Positions 47,426 to 55,903 are shown, counted from the first letter of the stretch. The stretch: 64,000 bases of DNA from Candidatus Eiseniibacteriota bacterium (GCA_024276995.1 JAJRWB010000047.1:1-64000), one strand, 5' to 3'. The notes: a model not told the origin generated them from the sequence alone. Program-made: numbers and translations.

Positions 47426-47785
47426 ATGCCGAGCGAACCGACGAAGGAACTGATCACCTTCGAGAACCCGAATCCGGACAGGGACTACACGATCCGCTTC
47501 GACTGCCCCGAGTTCACCTGCCTTTGCCCGATGACCGGCCAGCCCGACTTCGCGGAGCTTCGCATCGACTACGTGCCCGACGCGCTTTGCGTGGAGCTGA
47601 AATCGCTCAAGCTCTATCTCTGGTCGTACCGGAACGAGGGAGCGTTCCACGAGGCGGTGACGAACCGGATCCTTGACGACCTGGTGGAGGCGGTCTCGCC
47701 CCGGTGGATGCGGGTGAGGGGCGACTTCTTCGTCCGCGGCGGCATCGCAACGACGATCACCGCCGAGCACGGCGAGCGACCGTAG
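47426..47785 (+). CDS. queF: NADPH-dependent 7-cyano-7-deazaguanine reductase
   Basis: 119 residues, the short unimodular QueF type. [14 protein letters not shown] carries the catalytic Cys (CPMTGQPD) and [18 protein letters not shown] the substrate-binding E(S)LK-YRNEG-FHE motif. Reduces preQ0 to preQ1 in queuosine biosynthesis of tRNA. GAGGAGG precedes the ATG. Other que genes are not in this window. Confidence 0.95.
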   Translation: MPSEPTKELITFENPNPDRDYTIRFDCPEFTCLCPMTGQPDFAELRIDYVPDALCVELKSLKLYLWSYRNEGAFHEAVTNRILDDLVEAVSPRWMRVRGDFFVRGGIATTITAEHGERP

Positions 47786-47810
47786 CCTCTCGCACGCTTC
47801 CGCTCCGCTT

Positions 47811-48662
47811 CTACTTCTTTTTCCGGAGCGATCTCAAGACGGCGAGATTCTCCACGTCTTCATGGAGATCTTTCGACTTCTTCGTTTCGAGAATCATCGG
47901 GATCTTCCGGAACCGGAGGTCGTTCACGAGTAGACGGAACGGCTCGAGTCCCATCTCCCCTTTCCCGATATGTTCATGGCGGTCCCGCCTGCTTCCGAAC
48001 GGTTTCATCGAATCATTCACGTGGATGGCGAAGAGTTTCTCCAGCCCGATCACCGCATCGAATTCCCGGAACACCGCGAGGAATCCCTTCCGCTCATGGA
48101 TCGGGTAGCCGGCGGCGAAGACGTGACACGTGTCGAGGCAGACACCGACCCTCTCCGGGTTCTTCACGCCGTCGATGATCGCCGCGAGATGTTCGAAACG
48201 ATAGCCGAGATTCGTGCCCTGGCCCGCCGTCGTCTCGAGAAGGGTGAGCGCGGAGAATCCTTTCGTCGCGCGATGCACCGCGTCGAGGGAGCGGACGATC
48301 CGACCGATCCCTTTCTCCTCCCCTTCACCCATGTGGCTTCCCGGATGGAGAACGGCGCCTTTCAATCCGAGCCGCTCCGCGCGCTCGAGTTCATCGATCA
48401 TGGCGTCGATCGACTTCTTCCTCCCCTCGCTCCCGGGCGAGGCGAGATTGATCAGGTAGCTCGTGTGGGAAATGAGGAATTCGGGACGAAACTCCCGGGC
48501 ACGCCGGCTAAACTCTTCGGCCGAAGGAGCGCTGATCGGTTTTCCCTTCCACCGGTTGCTATTCTTCGTGAAGACCTGCACCGCGCCGCACTTCACCTTC
48601 GCGGCATCCTTCAACGCGTTCTCGACGCCGCCGGCGATCGACATATGGGCGCCGAGATTCAC
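47811..48662 (-). CDS. nfo: Endonuclease IV (AP endonuclease)
   Basis: 283 residues from GTG 48662, preceded by AGGAAAAGG; a longer frame exists but lies over ccmD. LGAHMSIAGG at the N-terminus, LHPGSHMGEG, LLETTAGQGTNLG, GVCLDTCHVFAAGYP and HVNDSMKPFGSRRDRHEHIGKGEMG supply the three-zinc ligands. Cuts 5' of abasic sites in DNA base-excision repair. Its start overlaps the ccmD stop (GTGA), so it is translated as the last gene of the ccm operon. Confidence 0.95.
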   Translation of the reverse strand: MNLGAHMSIAGGVENALKDAAKVKCGAVQVFTKNSNRWKGKPISAPSAEEFSRRAREFRPEFLISHTSYLINLASPGSEGRKKSIDAMIDELERAERLGLKGAVLHPGSHMGEGEEKGIGRIVRSLDAVHRATKGFSALTLLETTAGQGTNLGYRFEHLAAIIDGVKNPERVGVCLDTCHVFAAGYPIHERKGFLAVFREFDAVIGLEKLFAIHVNDSMKPFGSRRDRHEHIGKGEMGLEPFRLLVNDLRFRKIPMILETKKSKDLHEDVENLAVLRSLRKKK

Positions 48663-48928
48663 TTTTCCTTTTCCTCGAGGCGGCCGATCATCCGCTCCAG
48701 GCGGCGCTGTCCCTTGTGGAGCGCCGCGAGATACGCCCAAAGCCCCGCCCAGACGAAGAGGAACGCGCCGAGCAGGTACGATGTGTTCGCCGGGACGGGA
48801 CGGGCGCCCGCATAGCCGGCCGCGGCGGAGCCGGTGTCATGACCTGCAACGGCGGTGACGGCTGTGAGCGCCAGCGCCATCGCCGCGAGCGCGAGCGGCG
48901 CGTAGGCGCGCCTTTTCCAACCGGTCAT
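48659..48928 (-). CDS. ccmD: CcmD-like small membrane protein
   Basis: 89 residues. An N-terminal helix (ALAAMALALTAVTAVAG), then SYLLGAFLFVWAGLWAYLAALHKGQRRLERMIGRLEEKEK: one membrane helix followed by a basic, then charged tail, as in CcmD of cytochrome c maturation System I. CcmD helps release holo-CcmE from CcmABC. Position directly after ccmC with ATGA overlap supports it. The N-terminal signal-like helix makes it longer than usual CcmD (about 60 residues). Confidence 0.75.
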   Translation of the reverse strand: MTGWKRRAYAPLALAAMALALTAVTAVAGHDTGSAAAGYAGARPVPANTSYLLGAFLFVWAGLWAYLAALHKGQRRLERMIGRLEEKEK

Positions 48929-49614
48929 GGGAGCCTCCTTTCTTCGAGAAGCCGGCTCGCGCGCGCCTCGAGCGAGCCGAGGCGGACACGGAGACGGACG
49001 ATGACGTAATAGAGGAGCGTGAAGACGAAAAGAGAGAAGAAGAAAACCAGTTTCATTCGCGGATCGAGTCCCGACCCTTCACCACCGGCGAGCACCGGCT
49101 GGGGATGCTGCGTGCGCCACCACCGGATCGACATGTAGACGAGCGGTACGTTGAGGAAGCCGAAGATCCCCACCACCGCCGACAACGTCGCCCGCCTCGC
49201 CCCCGGAAGATACGAGCGGATCAGCAGGTAGGCGACGTAGATGAACCAGAGCACCAACGTCGACGTGAGCCGCGGATCCCACGTCCACCAGATCCCCCAC
49301 ACCGGCTTTCCCCAGATCGGTCCGGTGACGAGCACGATGGTGCAAAAGAGCATTCCCACCGCCGCCGACGAGGAGGCGACGCAGTCGTGGGATTCCCTTT
49401 TCGTTACCAAGTAGGTCACCGACGCGAGGAAGGTGACGAAAAACGCGAGGAACGCAACCCACGCGGAAGGGACATGGAAATAGAAGATCTTCTGGATCGG
49501 CCCCATCGTTCTTTCCACCGGGGCGAAGCGGAAGATCAAGAAGAGGTCGGCGACCATGAGCGCACCGAGAAGAATCAGCAGAATCGAATCGATGAGAGCG
49601 CGATTTCTGTTCAT
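48925..49614 (-). CDS. ccmC: Heme exporter protein CcmC
   Basis: 229 residues with six membrane helices. KIFYFHVPSAWVAFLAFF and the tryptophan-rich WGIWWTWDPRLTSTLVLWF (WGxxWxWDxRLT) are the heme-handling signature of CcmC. With CcmA, CcmB and CcmD it loads heme onto CcmE. It lies 4 bp after ccmB. Confidence 0.92.
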   Translation of the reverse strand: MNRNRALIDSILLILLGALMVADLFLIFRFAPVERTMGPIQKIFYFHVPSAWVAFLAFFVTFLASVTYLVTKRESHDCVASSSAAVGMLFCTIVLVTGPIWGKPVWGIWWTWDPRLTSTLVLWFIYVAYLLIRSYLPGARRATLSAVVGIFGFLNVPLVYMSIRWWRTQHPQPVLAGGEGSGLDPRMKLVFFFSLFVFTLLYYVIVRLRVRLGSLEARASRLLEERRLP

Positions 49615-49618
49615 CGGC

Positions 49619-50290
49619 TTATTCCTCCACCACGAATCCGAACGTCATGAATCCTACCGCCAGAAACACGATGTCGTACACGGCGAGAAGCCGGATTGCG
49701 CCGGAGGGCGCGTCGCCGCGAAAGAGCGCCGACGTCCCCTCCACGGCGGCGAGAAAAACAGGGACGATCATGGGAAAGAGAATCACCGGTAAGAGAACGC
49801 CCCTCATCTTCGTCTGCGCCGTCACCACCGAAAGGAGCGTCCCGACGGCGCAGAAGCCGATGGTGCCGAGTAGATTGACGAGGAGGAGTTCCGGCAGGAA
49901 CGAGGCGATGTCGGCGTTGTAGAAGACGACGAAAAACGGGAGCGTGACGACCTCGGCGGCGGTCATGAAGACGATGTTCGCCGCCGCCTTCGCGAGATAG
50001 ATCATTCCCCTGTCCACCGGCGCGAGGAGAAGAGCTTCCATCCCCCCTTCTTCCCGCTCGGTGGAGAGAGTGTGCTCCAGCCCGATGGTGCCGGAGAATG
50101 CGAACGCCACCCATAAGAGCCCGGGGCCGATCGCCTTCACCTCCTCCCGTGTCGGTTCGAACGCGAATGCGAGGATGAGCACCGTCAAGAGGGCGAAGAG
50201 CGTCATGGCGAGGAGCGCCTGGCGCGTCCGCAGCTCGATGAGAATATCCTTTCGAAGGATCGAGAGCGCCCCGGCGAAATCACCCGTCAT
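49619..50290 (-). CDS. ccmB: Heme exporter protein CcmB
   Basis: 223 residues from ATG 50290, which overlaps the ccmA stop (ATGA). LSILRKDILIELRTRQAL at the N-terminus and WVAFAFSGTIGLEHTLSTEREEGGMEALLLAP match CcmB; six helices in all. Membrane partner of the ATPase CcmA. Confidence 0.92.
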   Translation of the reverse strand: MTGDFAGALSILRKDILIELRTRQALLAMTLFALLTVLILAFAFEPTREEVKAIGPGLLWVAFAFSGTIGLEHTLSTEREEGGMEALLLAPVDRGMIYLAKAAANIVFMTAAEVVTLPFFVVFYNADIASFLPELLLVNLLGTIGFCAVGTLLSVVTAQTKMRGVLLPVILFPMIVPVFLAAVEGTSALFRGDAPSGAIRLLAVYDIVFLAVGFMTFGFVVEE

Positions 50291-51006
50291 GATCCGCTCT
50301 CCAGGGAGTCGAGTACCGCCGCGGCGCGGGAGTGGGAATCGATGCCGGTCAGATCGATGCCGCGGGCGAGACGTCCCCGATCGAGAAGAAGGGCGCGATC
50401 CGCCACCGGGGCGGCGATATCGATTCTGTGGCTCGCCAGGAGCACCGTGCTTCCGTCGTCCCCTGCCCTCCGGATCCGCGCCGCCAGCGCACCGGCGGAG
50501 TCGTGATCGAGACCGGTGAAAGGCTCGTCGAGAAGGAGAAGCTCCGGCTCGTGCAGGAAAACACGCGCCAGGGCGAGACGCTGCTTCATGCCGCGGGAAA
50601 AGGAGCGCACCGTCTCGTCCGCCCACCTGAGGAGATTCACTTCGCCCAAGAGTTTTTCGATCCTCTTCGCGCGCTCCTTCACGCCGTAGAGCGCGGCGAA
50701 GAAGCGAAGGTTCTCCCGGGCCGTGAGATCGGGATAAAGAGCGAGGGAATGGGAGAGAAACCCGATCCGGCGAAGCGTCGCGCCGGCCCTCTCCTTCACC
50801 GGACGGCCGAAGAGTTAGCATTCGCCGCCGCTCGAGGGGGCGAGGCCCGCGAGAACGCGCAGGAACGTCGTCTTCCCCGCGCCGTTCGCCCCGGCGAGGA
50901 GGACGACGACGCCCGGCTCCACTTCCATGTCGATCCCGTCGAGAGCGCGGAAAGGACCGAACGTACGAACGAGCCCGGCGGTTCGAACCGCCATGGCGGC
51001 GCTCAT
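50287..51006 (-). pseudogene. ccmA: CcmA ABC-transporter ATPase interrupted by an in-frame TAA
   Basis: From ATG 51006 the frame gives 63 residues with the Walker A motif GANGAGKTT, then TAA at 50815-50817 after SSGGEC. The same frame then continues as LFGRPVKERAGATLRRIGFLSHSLALYPDLTARENL, the signature VRSFSRGMKQRLALARVFL, Walker B LLLLDEPFTGLD and the switch His in LLASHRID, to the normal end at 50287 overlapping ccmB. Together they make a CcmA of normal length (239 codons). With termination at the TAA, Walker A and the signature would be on separate chains and no working ATPase would form. A restart GTG exists 24 bp after the stop. Real mutation, readthrough or assembly error are all possible; the rest of the operon looks intact. 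Confidence 0.8.
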
Positions 51007-52043
51007 CGCCGATCGCCCCTTATCTTCGAGGCGGAAAGGGCGAGGGCGCCGAAGAGGACGGCGGCGAGAGCCCCCATGAAGAGCCAGACGCCGCCGCCGA
51101 GATAGGCGTCGCCCACCACGACGCGCCCGGTCGCATTCGATCCGCCCCCCGGCCGGTCCGCCGGCGCGCCCTCGTAGAAACCGGTGATCATCACGGTCAG
51201 TTCCTCCCCCGCCGAAAGGGGGGCGATCGGCCAGGTGGTGTGCTTCGTCCCGGTCCCCGCTTTCACGGGAGCCATCACTTTCTCACCCGACACGTCCAGG
51301 CCGAGCGCGGCGGAGATCCTGAGCGAGGCGAGATCCCACGGGAGAACGGTGTCGTACACGAAACTCCCGGGATAAGCGACGTCGAACGATACGGCCACGG
51401 TGGTGATGCCCGGGCGGATCGGGTAGTCGGCGGCGACGCGCTTCGGCTCTCCGGTGAAGATCGGCTCGCTCCGGAGCGGTACAATGCCGGTAGAGAAGGC
51501 GAGCACCAGGCGATCGGGATCGCTCACGGTGATCGGAAGAGGGATGACCACGTTCCCTTCGGGCGAGCCTCTCACCGTGCGAGGCGGGTTCGAACTGTTG
51601 CGGATGCGAAAGACCTGGTCGATCCGCAGGCCGTCTTCGAGGGGAATCAGGTCGATCTTCCCTTCGTCGATCGTGACGGCTGCGTCGTCATCGGTGAGGT
51701 CGTACACCGTCACCGTCACCGTCGTGTCCGCGTCCTCGGAGAGGTGGAACTGCATGGTGTAGGGAATCTCTTCGTACATCGCCCGCAGGAAGTAGGAGTG
51801 ATCCCTCCCGCCAGGAAGATTCTCGAAGACGAAGCCGCCGCGACCGTCATCGATCCCCTTGTCGATCTTCGTCTCGCAGCCGATGCACGTGACGTTGATC
51901 ATCACAGGCGAGCCGGCGTCCCCCCCCGAACCGTTCACCACGTTCCCGCGAAGGGTGGCGCCCGGCGCGCCCACGGCGGAAACGATCAGCGCGGCGGCGA
52001 CGAGCCGCGAGGGAGCGTGCATCCGGCGGGAGCGGCTACCCAC
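51003..52043 (-). CDS. Membrane-anchored periplasmic protein of the ccm operon, with a CXXC, unknown function
   Basis: 346 residues; GTG 52043 chosen because GGAGG lies 8 nt before it, with an internal ATG at 52022 as alternative. Signal-like N-terminus (LVAAALIVSAVGAPGA), a carboxypeptidase-regulatory-like beta start (LRGNVVNGSGGDAGSPV), CIGC at Cys53 and Cys56, further beta-rich sequence, and a C-terminal membrane helix (WLFMGALAAVLFGALAL). It overlaps the CcmI-like gene and ccmA on both sides, so it is an integral part of the operon. CcmG and CcmH, the usual thiol partners, are not seen; whether CIGC does that job is speculation, and the CXXC may be incidental. Confidence 0.65.
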   Translation of the reverse strand: MGSRSRRMHAPSRLVAAALIVSAVGAPGATLRGNVVNGSGGDAGSPVMINVTCIGCETKIDKGIDDGRGGFVFENLPGGRDHSYFLRAMYEEIPYTMQFHLSEDADTTVTVTVYDLTDDDAAVTIDEGKIDLIPLEDGLRIDQVFRIRNSSNPPRTVRGSPEGNVVIPLPITVSDPDRLVLAFSTGIVPLRSEPIFTGEPKRVAADYPIRPGITTVAVSFDVAYPGSFVYDTVLPWDLASLRISAALGLDVSGEKVMAPVKAGTGTKHTTWPIAPLSAGEELTVMITGFYEGAPADRPGGGSNATGRVVVGDAYLGGGVWLFMGALAAVLFGALALSASKIRGDRR

Positions 52044-52323
52044 CGGCGCCCTCCTCCTTCTTCAGCCTGCCGACCACCTCCGCCAGTTCTTCCTTGAGCG
52101 TCCCTCGCTGCGCGTCGTGATCGCCGACATCGAGCTTTCCGGTGCCGAAATCGAAATCGAGTTCGCGGATCGCGTGAACGAGCATTCTCTTCTTCTCCTC
52201 GAGCGCCTCGATCCTCGCCTCCGGAACATCCCACACGTCGCGCCCTCCCTTGAAGAGAGGAGGGATGAGAAGAATGATCCCGAGAAGGGGAATGATGCTG
52301 AGGAGAATGAGGGTCAACGTCAC
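52036..52323 (-). CDS. Small CcmI/CcmH-like membrane protein
   Basis: About 95 residues from GTG 52323; the start is uncertain, and an ATG at 52419 would lie deep inside ccmF. One membrane helix (LILLSIIPLLGIILLIPPLF) and a charged coiled-coil tail (ARIEALEEKKRMLVHAIRELDFDFGTGKL...LKEELAEVV). KRMLVHAIRELDFDFGTGKLD is the pattern of the zb-like N-terminal part of CcmI proteins, which bind CcmH/CcmF. No LRCxxCQ of CcmH is present. Confidence 0.6.
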   Translation of the reverse strand: MTLTLILLSIIPLLGIILLIPPLFKGGRDVWDVPEARIEALEEKKRMLVHAIRELDFDFGTGKLDVGDHDAQRGTLKEELAEVVGRLKKEEGAGG

Positions 52324-52334
52324 GGCCTCTCGAT

Positions 52335-54308
52335 TCAGGGATGCCTCTTCCGCCCGCCGCCCGGAAGGAAGCTGACGATCGTGCCGAACGTGAGAACTAT
52401 AGCCCCGATCCAGATCCATTTCACCAGCGGATTATGGTAGATCTGGATCACGGCGCCCCCGGCGGGTCCGCGGGATGCGAAGACGACGTAGATGTCCTCC
52501 CGCAGCGTCGAGTAGATCTCCACTTCGCTGCTCGGCTGCTCGCTCGCCAGATAGAACCGCCTTTCCGGGCGGAGGGCGCGGATCACTTCACCGTCGTGGA
52601 GAAGAGAGACATCGGCCCGCTCGAACTCGTAGTTCGGCGTCGCCCCCTCTTCGATCGATTCGACGCGCACGGCGAAATCGCCGATCGAGAGGGTCTCCCC
52701 CTCGCCCACCTCGCCGCGCACGTCCTTGTTGAACGCCGATCCTGCGATGCCCGCGAAAAGAAGGACCACGCCGAGATGCACGACATAGCCGCCGTAGCGC
52801 CTGTTGTTCCGCCACACCAAGCCGCCCAGCGCGCGAAACAGAGTCTCGCCCGTCTGGCGCATTCTCGTCCTCGTGCCCCGCGAAAACTCGATGAGAATGC
52901 CCGCCACCACGAAGACGCCGAGGGCGAAGCAGACGACGGCGTAGCCGTTCCGCACCCCCGATATCAACAGAGCCGCCGTGAGGACCACCGCCGCCGCCAC
53001 GGGAATCGTGAAATTCCTCCGCAACCCGGCGAACGATGTCTTCCTCCAGGCTAGGAGCGGGCCGGCGCCCGTGAGGAAGAGGAGGAAGAGACCGATCGGC
53101 ACGTTCACCTTGTTGAAGAAGGGCGGCCCCACTGAGATCTTCTCCCCCCGCACCGCCTCGGAAATCACCGGGAAGATCGTTCCCCACAAAACGGCGAAGC
53201 ACGCCGCGAGAAGAATCAGGTTGTTGAAAAGGAATGTCGATTCCCTCGAGATCATCGAATCGAAGGTCGCCTCGCTCTTCAGGTACTCCCGGCGCGAGCG
53301 GACGAGAACGACGGTGAGAAAAACGCCGCTCACGATGAAAGCGATGAAGTAGGCGCCGATGGGAGATTGCGCGAAGGCGTGTACCGAGTTCACCACGCCG
53401 CTTCTCGTGAGAAACGTCCCGAAGAGGCACAGAAAGTAAGTGGCCGCCACGAGGGTGATATTCCACACCTTGAGCATCCCCTTCCTCTCCTGGATCATCA
53501 CCGAGTGGAGATAGGCCGTTCCCGTGAGCCACGGCATGAGCGAGGCGTTCTCCACGGGATCCCACGCCCAGTAGCCGCCCCAGCCGAGTTCCACATACGC
53601 CCAGCGGGCGCCGAGAAGAACGCCCGTGGTGAGGAAGAACCAGGCGAGGAGTGTCCATCGCCGTGTGAGGCGGATCCATCTCGCACCGGGGGAGCGTGCG
53701 AGGAGCGCCGCCATGGCGAAGGCGAAGGGGATGGCGAAGCCGACGAAGCCGAGATAGAGCGTCGGCGGGTGGATCGCCATGACCGGGTGCTGGAGCAACG
53801 GGTTCAGCCCGAGGCCGTCGCCGGGCGTGAAGAGAACCTGGTTGGACGCCTGCTCGATCACGAGGGGCCGGAAGGGGTTGGCGATGAAGACATTCAGCAC
53901 CGTGAAGAACGCAACCGACACGAGGAGAATGCCGGTGACGTACGGCATGAGATCCCGGTTTCTGTTCCTGTGGACCAGAAGCACCGCGATGCCGTAGACC
54001 GAAAGAAGCCAGTTCCAGAAGAGGAGCGACCCCTCCTGGCCGGCCCACAAGGCGGTCGCCTTATAGAAAAGGGGCAATGCGGCGTTCGAGTGATTCGCCA
54101 CATAGCTGTTGGTGAAATCGTTCCGAAAGAACTGGATCACCAGCACCGCCACGGCGAGAGTGACCAGGAAGGCGGCGTAGGCGAGGCTCCTTTCGCCCGC
54201 GCGGACCCAACTCATCCGTTTCGTGGCGCCGCCGAGGAACGAAGCGACCACACCGAAAAAGGCGACCGGCAGCAGGGTGATCAGGGAAACGCCACCCAGT
54301 TCCAGCAT
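52335..54308 (-). CDS. ccmF: Cytochrome c heme lyase subunit CcmF
   Basis: 657 residues, standard CcmF length, with about 15 membrane helices. WGGYWAWDPVENASLMPW is the heme-binding WWD motif, and HPPTLYLGFVGFAIPFAFA and HAFAQSPIGAYFIAF hold conserved His. The long C-terminal periplasmic part includes GGYVVHLGVVLLFAGIAGSAF. Transfers heme from CcmE to apocytochromes. It lies 34 bp after ccmE. Confidence 0.95.
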   Translation of the reverse strand: MLELGGVSLITLLPVAFFGVVASFLGGATKRMSWVRAGERSLAYAAFLVTLAVAVLVIQFFRNDFTNSYVANHSNAALPLFYKATALWAGQEGSLLFWNWLLSVYGIAVLLVHRNRNRDLMPYVTGILLVSVAFFTVLNVFIANPFRPLVIEQASNQVLFTPGDGLGLNPLLQHPVMAIHPPTLYLGFVGFAIPFAFAMAALLARSPGARWIRLTRRWTLLAWFFLTTGVLLGARWAYVELGWGGYWAWDPVENASLMPWLTGTAYLHSVMIQERKGMLKVWNITLVAATYFLCLFGTFLTRSGVVNSVHAFAQSPIGAYFIAFIVSGVFLTVVLVRSRREYLKSEATFDSMISRESTFLFNNLILLAACFAVLWGTIFPVISEAVRGEKISVGPPFFNKVNVPIGLFLLFLTGAGPLLAWRKTSFAGLRRNFTIPVAAAVVLTAALLISGVRNGYAVVCFALGVFVVAGILIEFSRGTRTRMRQTGETLFRALGGLVWRNNRRYGGYVVHLGVVLLFAGIAGSAFNKDVRGEVGEGETLSIGDFAVRVESIEEGATPNYEFERADVSLLHDGEVIRALRPERRFYLASEQPSSEVEIYSTLREDIYVVFASRGPAGGAVIQIYHNPLVKWIWIGAIVLTFGTIVSFLPGGGRKRHP

Positions 54309-54342
54309 CGGATTCCTCCCCGTTCGTCCGCGCCCGGCGGCT

Positions 54343-54786
54343 TCAGTACGTGTCGGCTTCTTCCACCGTGGTGATCGTATGGGCCTCGGAATCGTAGGTC
54401 GCCTCGTACTTGGAGGCGCACTTCGCCTGGATCTTCTTCGCCTCGAACACTCCGTCGTCGCGGATGTTGCCCGTGACGATCGCCTCCGATCCGTCGCGGA
54501 ACGTATCGGGAACAGGATCGCTTCCGCGGTACTCCACCGGGAGCGACTGATCGTCGCCGATGAGAAGGAAGTCGACGCCGTCGCCGACGAAACGGATACT
54601 CCCCTCCTCCACGTTTCCGTTCACCTTGAGCCGGAGATGCCGCTCGTCGTCGGGGAGAACCTTCACTTCGGCGACGGTCCTGTAGTACGCCTTGCTCTCC
54701 TCATAGCCTGAAAAGGCAAGATAGCCGAGAGCGAGGACGATCACCGTGAAGCCGGCGACGAACTTTCCGTTTCCCTTGAAAGACAT
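54343..54786 (-). CDS. ccmE: Heme chaperone CcmE, CXXXY type
   Basis: 147 residues. One N-terminal membrane anchor (FVAGFTVIVLALGYLAFSG), then an OB-fold domain ending VFEAKKIQAKCASKYEA. The usual heme-binding His of HxxxY is replaced by Cys123, with Tyr127 kept: the CXXXY variant known from some sulfate reducers and archaea. Carries heme to CcmF. GGGAGGCGGAGG precedes the ATG, and a promoter lies just upstream, so it is the first gene of the ccm operon. Confidence 0.92.
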   Translation of the reverse strand: MSFKGNGKFVAGFTVIVLALGYLAFSGYEESKAYYRTVAEVKVLPDDERHLRLKVNGNVEEGSIRFVGDGVDFLLIGDDQSLPVEYRGSDPVPDTFRDGSEAIVTGNIRDDGVFEAKKIQAKCASKYEATYDSEAHTITTVEEADTY

Positions 54787-54809
54787 TCGGCCTCCGCCTC
54801 CCGCGGCTT

Positions 54810-54837
54810 TCTATATCCAATCCAGAATCCGCGCCAA
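54810..54837 (-). promoter_or_regulatory. Promoter of the ccm operon
   Basis: Minus strand TTGGCG, 16-bp spacer, TATAGA (54810-54815), ending 24 bp before the ccmE ATG. A second possible pair (TTAGCA, 18 bp, TATATT) lies about 50 bp further upstream. Confidence 0.5.
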
Positions 54838-54913
54838 CGATGTTCCGCATATCGTCCAGAAATATAACGCGCACCGGACGAGAATGCTAACCGAACCGGA
54901 AGCGGCCGCCCCT

Positions 54914-55903
54914 TCACGACCTGGGGCCGATGAGCGCCTCCAGTCCCGGTATGATCGCGCCGATCGCCTCCTCGATAGTGCCCTCGAAAGTGAGGCCCGC
55001 CGCGCGGGTGTGGCCGCCGCCGCCGTGGGAGCGGGCGAAATGCTCCACGTCGACGCTCCCCGTGGAACGCAGCGAGACGCGAACCGTCCCCTCGTCGCCC
55101 TCCTTGAAGATGGCGCACACTTCCACCCCTTTCACCGCCCTGAGGTGATCGATATACCCTTCCGTATCGTCGTAGCGCCCGCCGGCGGCGGCGAGCATGT
55201 CGCCGGTGATCTGCACCCAGGCGATCGCGCCGTTCGAACTCTTCCCGAGGGTGGAAAAGACGTGGGGAAGGAGCTTCACCGAAGGCCAGCGACGGTCCTC
55301 GAACACTTTGCGGAAGATCGCCTCCGGTTTCGCGCCCGCCTCGACGAGGTCGGCCGCCACCCGGAGCGCGCGCGCGTCGGTGTTGGCGAAGCGGAACGAC
55401 CCGGTGTCGGTGACGACCGCGGCGAGGAGCGCTTCGGCGATAGGCGGCGTGATCCTACCGCCCAGGGCGGCGATCATCTCGTAGATGAGCACGCCGGCGG
55501 CTGCGGCGGAAGTGTCGCGTTTCACGATCGTGGCGATATCGTCGTCCGGATTCCTGTGATGATCGATGCAGACACGGGCGAAATCCCCGCCCCGGACCGC
55601 CTCGGCGAAGGCGCCGAGCTGCCCCCAGCTGCTCAGATCGACGATGAAAAGCGCGTCCACGTCGCGGAAAAGGGCCTCCTCCCTCCCCCGGTCGAAAAGG
55701 ACGATCTCGCCGCCGGGATCGAGAAAGCGACAGCTCTCGGGAATCGGGCTCGGACTGACCATGCGCACCGAGCGGGAGAGTTCCCTCAGAAAGAGGGTGA
55801 GCGCCACCATCGAGCCGATGGCGTCCGCCTCGGGGTTCACGTGGGACGTGACGATGAACGTCCGGCCGCCTTCGATCACGCGGCCCACATCTTTCCAGTC
55901 CAT
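54914..55903 (-). CDS. nrnA: DHH-family phosphoesterase (NrnA-type nanoRNase/pAp phosphatase)
   Basis: 329 residues. SHVNPEADAIGSM (HxNP-x-x-DxxGS with Glu in place of the first Asp), LFIVDLSSW, CIDHHRN (DHH) and, in the DHHA1 half, HGGGGHTRAAG. Domain order and length match NrnA, which degrades short RNAs and 3'-phosphoadenosine 5'-phosphate. The HVNPEAD substitution changes one of the expected manganese ligands (usually PDGD), so metal binding may differ. Not linked to the ccm operon except by strand; 127 bp with promoters separate them. Confidence 0.9.
   Translation of the reverse strand: MDWKDVGRVIEGGRTFIVTSHVNPEADAIGSMVALTLFLRELSRSVRMVSPSPIPESCRFLDPGGEIVLFDRGREEALFRDVDALFIVDLSSWGQLGAFAEAVRGGDFARVCIDHHRNPDDDIATIVKRDTSAAAAGVLIYEMIAALGGRITPPIAEALLAAVVTDTGSFRFANTDARALRVAADLVEAGAKPEAIFRKVFEDRRWPSVKLLPHVFSTLGKSSNGAIAWVQITGDMLAAAGGRYDDTEGYIDHLRAVKGVEVCAIFKEGDEGTVRVSLRSTGSVDVEHFARSHGGGGHTRAAGLTFEGTIEEAIGAIIPGLEALIGPRS

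Noticed and set aside
24454-51006. Stop-codon reassignment of TAA or TAG
   Set aside because: TAA and TAG also end many intact genes here (for example acs, pruA, queF neighbours), so a global reassignment does not fit; local explanations are preferred.
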